In this document: piece after piece, positions 58,485 to 64,000 of the stretch | How the letters are laid out: every line of letters begins with the position of its first letter | Position numbering within the stretch: position 1 is the first letter of the stretch | Program-made: the position numbers and the translations under genes | The notes under the pieces: generated by a model | The model's database searches: none | What the model was told of the DNA's origin: nothing | What the model saw: only the letters and a program-made list of their open reading frames with translations | Origin: Melittangium boletus DSM 14713 | GTDB lineage: Bacteria; Myxococcota; Myxococcia; Myxococcales; Myxococcaceae | Direction: 5' to 3' | DNA length: 64,000 nt | Assembly (NCBI RefSeq): GCF_002305855.1 | Contig: NZ_CP022163.1 | Location: forward strand, 5,766,292 to 5,830,291

Positions 58485-60011
58485 TCAGACCTTCTCCACC
58501 GGCAGTTGGATGGTGAAGCGGCTGCCCTTTCCCAACTCACTCTGGAGGGTGATGTGGCCGCCGTGGGCTTCCACGATGCGCCGGGCGATGGCCAGTCCCA
58601 GGCCGCTGCCCTCGGTGCGGCGCGTGAGCAGGTTGTCCACCCGGTAGAAGCGCTCGAAGATGCGCCGGTGGTCGCGCCGGGCGATCCCCACGCCGTGATC
58701 CTCCACCGTGAGCTCCACCCACCGCCGCACCGTGCGCACGGTGAGCGAGATGCGCTTGTCCTCACGGCTGTACTTGTAGGCGTTCTGCAGCAGGTTGAGC
58801 AGCGCGCCGGCGATGGCCACCCGATCCACGTGCACGGGTGGTGGCGGTATGGGCACCTGCACGCTGAGCTTGAGATCTCCTTCCAGGCGCTGGGCGCGGA
58901 AGGCCGCCACGGCCGTCTCCACCACGTCCGTCACGAGAAGCGTCTCCGGGTTGTATTCCTTGCGCCCGCTCTCGATCCGCGACCAGTCGAGCACCCGCTC
59001 GATGAGGGTGCTCAGCCGCTCGGTCTCCTGGGTGAGCAGGCGCAGCACTTCCCGCGTCTGGGCGGGGTCCTGCACTCGCCCCAGGGCGAGCGTCTCGATG
59101 AACATGCGGATGGAGGTGACGGGGGTGCGCAGCTCGTGGCTCACCAGCGACACGAAGTCCGTCTTCATGCGGGACAGCCGCGCCTCGCGGTAGAGCACGC
59201 GGCCCGTGTAGACGACGCCGAAGGTGAGCGTGAGATAGAACAGGGCGAGCAGCACCACGTACACGAGCCGGTTGCGCGTGGAGGCCCGGGCCGCGGGATC
59301 CTCGCCCGTGGGCACCACGCCCAGCCGGAAGTCCTGCAAGGGGAAGGGGAGGGTGCGCTCGGCGAGCACGGGCTGCCCGAGCGCGCTGGCGCGGGCCTGG
59401 GCCACCTCCGAGGCGAGCCTGCCCATGAGGCCTTCTCCCGCGGGGGGCTCCTGCCGGGCGATCAACACGAAGCGCACGGGCTCGCTGGAGGTCAGTTGCC
59501 GCTCGGCCCACTCGGTGAGCAGGGTCTCCACGGCTTCCTGGGACACGCGCGCGCCGTACACCGTGCCGTTCTGGGGCTCGGCGGCGATGAGCGTGGCGCG
59601 GCCCCCCACCATGAGGGAGAAGAGCGAGGTGCCAGGCGGAAAGTCGGCGGACGAGGACTCCGCCGCCTTCAGGGCCGCGGCGAGCTCGGTGTCGCTCGTG
59701 CGCACCTGCTTGCCCTCCAACTCGAAGGAGTCGCGGGTGGACAGGCGGCGGCCCTCGGCGTCCACGAGCCACCATTGTCCCTCCTCACGCTCGAAGTTCG
59801 CCGAGCGCAGGACGGCGGGCAGCTCCTCGGCGAGCGCTTCCAGCGTGCCCTTCCACGCGGCCTCGAGCCGTTTCTCCACGGCGGCGCGCTCGTTGATGAT
59901 GGCCACCACTCCGAAGCCGGACAGGCCAGCCGAGGGGAGGACGACCAGGACGATGAGCAGCGCGAAGGTGCGCCGGAAGCTCAGGATGATGGGCGGCGGA
60001 TGGGTGGCCAC
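58485..60011 (-). CDS. Membrane sensor histidine kinase
   Basis: 508 residues from a GTG. Two membrane helices (about 13-40 and 248-272) enclose a periplasmic sensor domain of about 200 residues. HisKA with VSHELRTPVTSI (His292), HATPase with NLLQNAYKYS, DHGVGI, ERFYRVD and SGLGLAI. It is the probable partner of the response regulator at 56834-57523. Its start lies 19 bases after the DoxX-family gene, so it may be transcribed with the lanthipeptide synthetase block. Confidence 0.9.
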   Translation of the reverse strand: MATHPPPIILSFRRTFALLIVLVVLPSAGLSGFGVVAIINERAAVEKRLEAAWKGTLEALAEELPAVLRSANFEREEGQWWLVDAEGRRLSTRDSFELEGKQVRTSDTELAAALKAAESSSADFPPGTSLFSLMVGGRATLIAAEPQNGTVYGARVSQEAVETLLTEWAERQLTSSEPVRFVLIARQEPPAGEGLMGRLASEVAQARASALGQPVLAERTLPFPLQDFRLGVVPTGEDPAARASTRNRLVYVVLLALFYLTLTFGVVYTGRVLYREARLSRMKTDFVSLVSHELRTPVTSIRMFIETLALGRVQDPAQTREVLRLLTQETERLSTLIERVLDWSRIESGRKEYNPETLLVTDVVETAVAAFRAQRLEGDLKLSVQVPIPPPPVHVDRVAIAGALLNLLQNAYKYSREDKRISLTVRTVRRWVELTVEDHGVGIARRDHRRIFERFYRVDNLLTRRTEGSGLGLAIARRIVEAHGGHITLQSELGKGSRFTIQLPVEKV

Positions 60012-60030
60012 GTCCCCGCTCTTACCCGCC

Positions 60031-60666
60031 TCAGGCGGGTTGTGTCCTTCGTCGGCGGAGGGACCAGCGCACCAGGGGCAGTGCCGCCGCGATGACGAGC
60101 AGCGTCACATCCCAGGGGATGCGGCCCGCGGCGATTCCGCCCAGGGTGCCCATGGCGCCCTGGGCGCCGAGCGCCACGGTCAGCGTGAGGGCCCAGGACA
60201 CGGGAGGCCGCGCGGGCAGGGGCGCGGGCGACTCGAACAGCACGCTCTTGAAGCGCGGGTAGTCCCAGCACAGCAGGTAGAAGGACGCCAGCAGCATCAG
60301 CCCCGTGACGAACGGCGTGCCCTGGAAGTGCAGGGCCACGGTGATGATGAAGATGTTGAGGATGATGGGGAAGTAGACGAGCGCCCCCAGCGTGGCCGTG
60401 GCGGGCACGAGCAGGAGCAGCGCCGCGAGCAACTGCCCGGCCCCGATGAACCGGTAGTAGGGGCCGGTGCGGTGCATGGCATCGAAGAAATGCCCGATGG
60501 CCGTCTCCGGGGACAGGGTGGTGAAGGGCTCGCCGAGCACCTTGATCTTCCCCGTGCTGAAGAAGCCGACGGCGAGCAATCCCCGGGAGATGGCCGTGAG
60601 CACGCGAAAGCCCGTGCTCGCGGCCGCTCGGGCATGGAGTTGATCCAACGCGGATTCGATCCCCAT
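60031..60666 (-). CDS. DoxX-family membrane protein
   Basis: 211 residues with about six predicted membrane helices (SRGLLAVGFFSTGKIKVLG, YRFIGAGQLLAALLLLVPATATLGALVYFPIILNI-type segments). The arrangement fits the DoxX/DUF417-like fold of small membrane proteins involved in quinone or thiol redox. It lies 12 bases after lanM and 19 before the kinase. It may support immunity or redox steps of the locus, but that is a guess from position. Confidence 0.7.
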   Translation of the reverse strand: MGIESALDQLHARAAASTGFRVLTAISRGLLAVGFFSTGKIKVLGEPFTTLSPETAIGHFFDAMHRTGPYYRFIGAGQLLAALLLLVPATATLGALVYFPIILNIFIITVALHFQGTPFVTGLMLLASFYLLCWDYPRFKSVLFESPAPLPARPPVSWALTLTVALGAQGAMGTLGGIAAGRIPWDVTLLVIAAALPLVRWSLRRRRTQPA

Positions 60667-60678
60667 GGCCGCCTCCGC

Positions 60679-63600
60679 TCAGGTTCGGGTGCCGGAGCGG
60701 GCGCGCGCGGGCTCGAGGCTCATCACCGAGGGGACGAACCCGGGCGATGACAGCTTCAGGAAGGACAGGCCGATGCCCGCCAGTCCCAGCATCACCCCGG
60801 GCGTCTCATTGAACTTGGGCAGTCCGCAGCGCCACTGCTCCTCGCGCCCCTCCTTGAGCACCTGGGCGGCATGCCGCAGGGCTTCCTGACGCCAGCGGTC
60901 CTCCTGGAGCGCGTCCGCCGCCGTGCACAGGATGTCGATGTTGCCCAGGGCGCCATGACAGAGCGAATGGCTGCGGGTGCGGGTGTTGTTCTGCCGCAGG
61001 GTGGTCTCCAGCCCCACCCGGATCTCCTCCCGCATCTGGGCGTCGTCCACGAAGGGCAGGCTGAGCGCGCGGCCCAGGGCGATGCCCGCCGCGCCGTTGC
61101 ACCAGGCCGAGGGGATGTAGCTGGGCAGCTTCACCTGGTCGCCGGACGTGAAGCGCAAGTCCAACCAGTTGCCCCGCTCGGGGACGAACAGCGTCCGCTC
61201 GAAGGTGAGGGCCTGGAGCGCCGCCTCGCGGAAGCGCGCGTCGCCGGTGGCCGCCGCGAGCTCCAGGAGCACCCAGCTGAAGCCGGCCGCCCCGTGGGAG
61301 AAGCCGCCCAGCGGCTTGTCGGGCGAGACGATGGTGTTGAAGCCCAGGCCCCCGCGCAGGGGGATGGCCGCCTGGAGGATGCGCTCGCCGCACTTCCGGG
61401 CGCTCGCCAGGGCCCGGGCGTCTCCCGTCAGCCGGTGCAGACCCAGCAGCACCCGGGCGCAGCCGGCCGAACCCGTCAACACATCCACGTTCTTGTCGTC
61501 GGGGATGGCCTGGTCGATGGTCGGCAGGCTGGCGAGCACCTCGTCCATGAGCGCCTGGTCATCGAAGAGCGTGGCCAGGTGGGTCATCACGTACAGGTGC
61601 GAGCCTCGCCCGAGATAGGCGCCCACGCCCGGGTAGTCGATGGCGTCGCCCGGGTTGCGCCAGAACCACAGGACGGTCTCCAGCGCGGCGCGGGACGTGC
61701 GGGCGAAGTCCTCGCGGCCGGTGGCGGACGCCAGGTAGCCGAAGAAGAGCGCGATGCCGCCCACGCCCTCGTAGAGGCTCGTGCGCACGGGGGCCAGGTT
61801 CCAGCGCCAGTCCTCGATGTCCTTGAGGCTCGCGCCAATCCACGTGGCGTTGCTCTCTCCGAGGACGGCCTTGCGCTGCAGGTACTCGCCGATGTCCACC
61901 GCCGCCGCGAACATCTCGTCGCGCGACGCGGGCGGCAGGGGCGCGTGGGACTCGGTCTGCTCGGTCTGCGCGGAGCCGTCCGTGGCCATCTCCAACGCCA
62001 CCATCGCCTTGCGCAGCAGCGACACCTGCTCGGCGCAATCCGTTCCGCCCATGCGCCCCAGCCGCGCCAGCACCGAGTCGAGGCTCGTCTCCGCGAAGAA
62101 GTCCGCGATGCGCTCGCCGGTGCTGGTCCACAGATCCCTGCTTCCCGGGCGCGCGCTGAACAGGGGCACGTCCCCGGCGCGCAGGTCGGCCTGCTCGTAG
62201 CGCACGAGCGAGCCCAACATGGGGCGCACCCGCGTCTCCGCCCAGAGCAGATCCAACAGCCGCTCGAACTCGAGCGCGTCCCGGAGGAAGTCCGGGTGCT
62301 GGCTCTCCTGCTGGAGGAAGCCATAGCGGAAGGTGGGCCGCACGATGTGCCGCACCTCCACGTCGCCGAAGTCGCGCAGCTCGCGCTCCATGCTGGCGCG
62401 CTCGCGCACCAGCAACTGGTACGTCTCCTCGAAGCCCCGCGCCATCTCCTCCACGAATTCGGAGGCATTGGCGGGCTCTCCCGCCAGCCGGGGCAGGTTG
62501 TTGGAGCCCCGGGTCGTCACCTGCTTGCGCACCAGCCGCATCGTGTCCTGGTGGGCGTCCTCCACCATGAGCACGGGGTGGGGGAAGACCTGGCCGGACT
62601 GGCCGCCGAGCCCGCTCAGGTCCACGCTCTTGGTGCCGCTGGCCATCTGGAAGTTGGGCAGCAACCCGATGGAGAGCACGGACTGGTCGAGCAACTGGAT
62701 GGCGCGCCAGTAGGCGTCCGTGCCGTAGTCGATGGGCGGCTCGTGGTAGAAGAGCGCTTCCAGGTCCACCACCACGGGGTACTCGCTCGAGGCGATCAGG
62801 TTCTCCATGTGCAGGTCCACCGCCCGCAGCATGTAGAGCAGGGCCATGAGGCTGCCCTGGCGCAGGTAGAAGCGCTGGAGCTGGTCTCGGGTGGTGCACT
62901 CATCGGCCTTCACGAATTCCACCCAGCCGTAGTCGCCGCGGTTGAGCAGCTTGAGCAGGCGGTGCGGGGTGCTCAGGCCGTGCGTGTTGAGCCAGTTCAA
63001 GAGCCGCTGGAAGCCCTCGTCGATGTCCAGCGAGCGCGGCTTGTAGACGAGCTGGATGCCCGCGCTGAACTTCACGTGGGCCACCGAGCGGCCCCCGCGG
63101 TGCACGTCGCCCACGCCCACGGCCAGCGCGCTCACCTCGCCCAGCTCCTGTCCGGACAGGAAGAAGCGCCCCAGCTCCTCGCGATCCTTCGCGATGCGCT
63201 CGAGCAGCTCCAGGCTCACGGCCACCCAGCGCTCCACGGTGGCCACCATCATGCGGGCCAGGACCGGGTACTCCTGGAGCAGCTTGATCAGCCGCTCGGC
63301 GTCATCGAACGAGCCGAGGAAGTGATCGAAGCGCTCCTGGGGCGTGCCCTCGGGCAGCTCGCCGAGCAGCCGCGCCGCGTTGAGCTCCAGCACCAACACG
63401 CGCGTGGCCTGGACGGACAGCCCCTCGTGCAAGCCGAGGATCAACGCCCGTTCCGCGTCCGCGGTGAGCAGGGAGCGGCCCTGGAGGTGGCGGTCCCGGA
63501 TGGCGGCGATGCCCTGGCGCAGCCGGGCGGCGCCCACCTGGATGAAGGGCCGGGTGAAGCCGGCGAACGAGGGCCGCGCCTTGGGCCCCGGCGGCGCGAT

Positions 63601-63909
63601 GAGGGGCGGCAGCGGCTCGTCGCGGTGCTTGCGCTGGGCGAGCTCGTCCAGGAACGCGAGCCATTTGAAATCCGCCTGGCGCTCGTTGACGGCCACGTCT
63701 TCCCGGGCGAGGTGGCCCAGGAACTCCTCCTCGCTCAGCGCCGCGTCTCGCAGCCTCCGCGCGTACTCCCCGTCGTCGCACATCATCGTGTCGCGCCAGG
63801 TCTTGAGCCTCTTGCTGGCGCGCTCGCGCTCGGCGGGGTCCGTCACGGGACCCGGGTTCAGACGCTCATGGAGGAATGCCGCCTTCTTCCACAGTGCTTG
63901 ATCGATCAT
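60679..63909 (-). CDS. lanM: Class II lanthipeptide synthetase LanM
   Basis: 1076 residues, normal for LanM. It dehydrates Ser/Thr and forms lanthionine rings in a precursor peptide. The N-terminal dehydratase domain (DUF4135, about 130-640) has SAGIQLVYKPRSLDID and the kinase-like VDLHMENLIAS...VVVDLEALFYHEP. The C-terminal LanC-like cyclase (about 700-1050) keeps the zinc ligands Cys937 (SAWCNGAAG) and Cys984-His985 (SLCHGALGN). No precursor, protease or transporter is in the window; the 91 bases upstream of the start hold none, so they may lie beyond the right edge. Confidence 0.92.
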   Translation of the reverse strand: MIDQALWKKAAFLHERLNPGPVTDPAERERASKRLKTWRDTMMCDDGEYARRLRDAALSEEEFLGHLAREDVAVNERQADFKWLAFLDELAQRKHRDEPLPPLIAPPGPKARPSFAGFTRPFIQVGAARLRQGIAAIRDRHLQGRSLLTADAERALILGLHEGLSVQATRVLVLELNAARLLGELPEGTPQERFDHFLGSFDDAERLIKLLQEYPVLARMMVATVERWVAVSLELLERIAKDREELGRFFLSGQELGEVSALAVGVGDVHRGGRSVAHVKFSAGIQLVYKPRSLDIDEGFQRLLNWLNTHGLSTPHRLLKLLNRGDYGWVEFVKADECTTRDQLQRFYLRQGSLMALLYMLRAVDLHMENLIASSEYPVVVDLEALFYHEPPIDYGTDAYWRAIQLLDQSVLSIGLLPNFQMASGTKSVDLSGLGGQSGQVFPHPVLMVEDAHQDTMRLVRKQVTTRGSNNLPRLAGEPANASEFVEEMARGFEETYQLLVRERASMERELRDFGDVEVRHIVRPTFRYGFLQQESQHPDFLRDALEFERLLDLLWAETRVRPMLGSLVRYEQADLRAGDVPLFSARPGSRDLWTSTGERIADFFAETSLDSVLARLGRMGGTDCAEQVSLLRKAMVALEMATDGSAQTEQTESHAPLPPASRDEMFAAAVDIGEYLQRKAVLGESNATWIGASLKDIEDWRWNLAPVRTSLYEGVGGIALFFGYLASATGREDFARTSRAALETVLWFWRNPGDAIDYPGVGAYLGRGSHLYVMTHLATLFDDQALMDEVLASLPTIDQAIPDDKNVDVLTGSAGCARVLLGLHRLTGDARALASARKCGERILQAAIPLRGGLGFNTIVSPDKPLGGFSHGAAGFSWVLLELAAATGDARFREAALQALTFERTLFVPERGNWLDLRFTSGDQVKLPSYIPSAWCNGAAGIALGRALSLPFVDDAQMREEIRVGLETTLRQNNTRTRSHSLCHGALGNIDILCTAADALQEDRWRQEALRHAAQVLKEGREEQWRCGLPKFNETPGVMLGLAGIGLSFLKLSSPGFVPSVMSLEPARARSGTRT

Positions 63910-64000
63910 GAGTGGGCTCGTGTCCTCGCGGCGCGGAAAGGGGGCGCGTGCGGAAAGATCGGAGAGGGGGAGCGTACCACGTGCCCCTGGCCGAGGACGC

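Noticed and set aside
1..64000. CRISPR array
   Set aside because: No regularly spaced repeats were seen; the repeats present are IS or RAYT copies and protein-coding repeats.
63910..64000. Lanthipeptide precursor gene upstream of lanM
   Set aside because: The remaining 91 bases contain no short frame with a leader and Cys-rich core on either strand.

Overview
The window looks like a chromosomal segment of a myxobacterium, probably suborder Cystobacterineae (Cystobacter/Archangium/Melittangium type). Reasons seen in the sequence: very high G+C with strong third-position GC bias; two proteins with C-terminal MYXO-CTERM-like sorting tails (41180-41968, 52338-54323); many lipoproteins; a histidine kinase with the HNVGN-type H-box common in myxobacteria; and paralogous families that I know only from this group (DUF2381/TIGR02268-like, DUF5953-like, DUF6310/TIGR02269-like lipoproteins). 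Family names are recognised from memory; no database was searched.

Region A (1 to about 15160) is an accessory island full of insertions and wreckage. A flavin amine oxidase gene is split by a complete IS701-family element (969-2640, 4-bp CTAG target duplication). Relics follow of other insertion sequences, of a phage-type SNF2 helicase and of an IS630 transposase, plus a small Cas2/SinR-like gene. Then come three copies, one intact and two decayed, of a cassette holding a DUF2381 protein, a putative immunity protein (DUF5953-like) and a secreted lipoprotein whose C-terminal domain resembles a nuclease toxin. Two nearly identical REP-associated tyrosine transposase (RAYT-like) elements and one terminal scrap of the same element lie at the breakpoints. 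A second IS701-family element (11077-12600, TTAA duplication) splits the second immunity copy. A lower-GC HNH nuclease gene is translationally coupled to the third. The region ends with a tRNA/tmRNA 3'-end sequence (15137-15160), read here as an attachment-site duplicate marking the island edge.

Region B (15.3-26.8 kb) is stable chromosome with regulatory and competition genes: a TPR membrane protein with a Coq4-like protein and a divergent TetR regulator; an ECF41 sigma factor with its AhpD-like partner and a good match to the ECF41 promoter; a Tle/lipase-like alpha/beta hydrolase; and a Kef-type antiporter followed by a second lipoprotein toxin candidate with a HEAT-repeat partner. The last pair has the layout of myxobacterial SitA/SitI kin-discrimination cassettes.

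Region C (27-41 kb) is mostly housekeeping and signalling: glycogen debranching (glgX), two histidine kinases, leucyl/phenylalanyl-tRNA-protein transferase (aat), an LEA-type lipoprotein, a HExxH protein, a secreted GH13 alpha-amylase, a zinc-ribbon protein, an AAA ATPase with an unusual Walker A motif and a large carboxypeptidase-regulatory-repeat protein.

Region D (41-56 kb) encodes exported proteins. A tightly packed plus-strand cluster holds a CxxCH/MYXO-CTERM protein, a beta-barrel-like protein, a Cys-lipoprotein, a Tat-exported DUF1501 protein, a CxxCH lipoprotein, a small lipoprotein and a lipoprotein hydrolase. A kelch/HYR lipoprotein, an ELWxxDGT-repeat protein and a beta-propeller lipoprotein follow.

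Region E (56-64 kb) holds a methyltransferase, an OmpR-type response regulator, a protein with an internal duplication, and a minus-strand block running lanM-type lanthipeptide synthetase, DoxX-family membrane protein, sensor kinase. This may be a lanthipeptide locus with its own two-component system; no precursor peptide gene is visible in the window.
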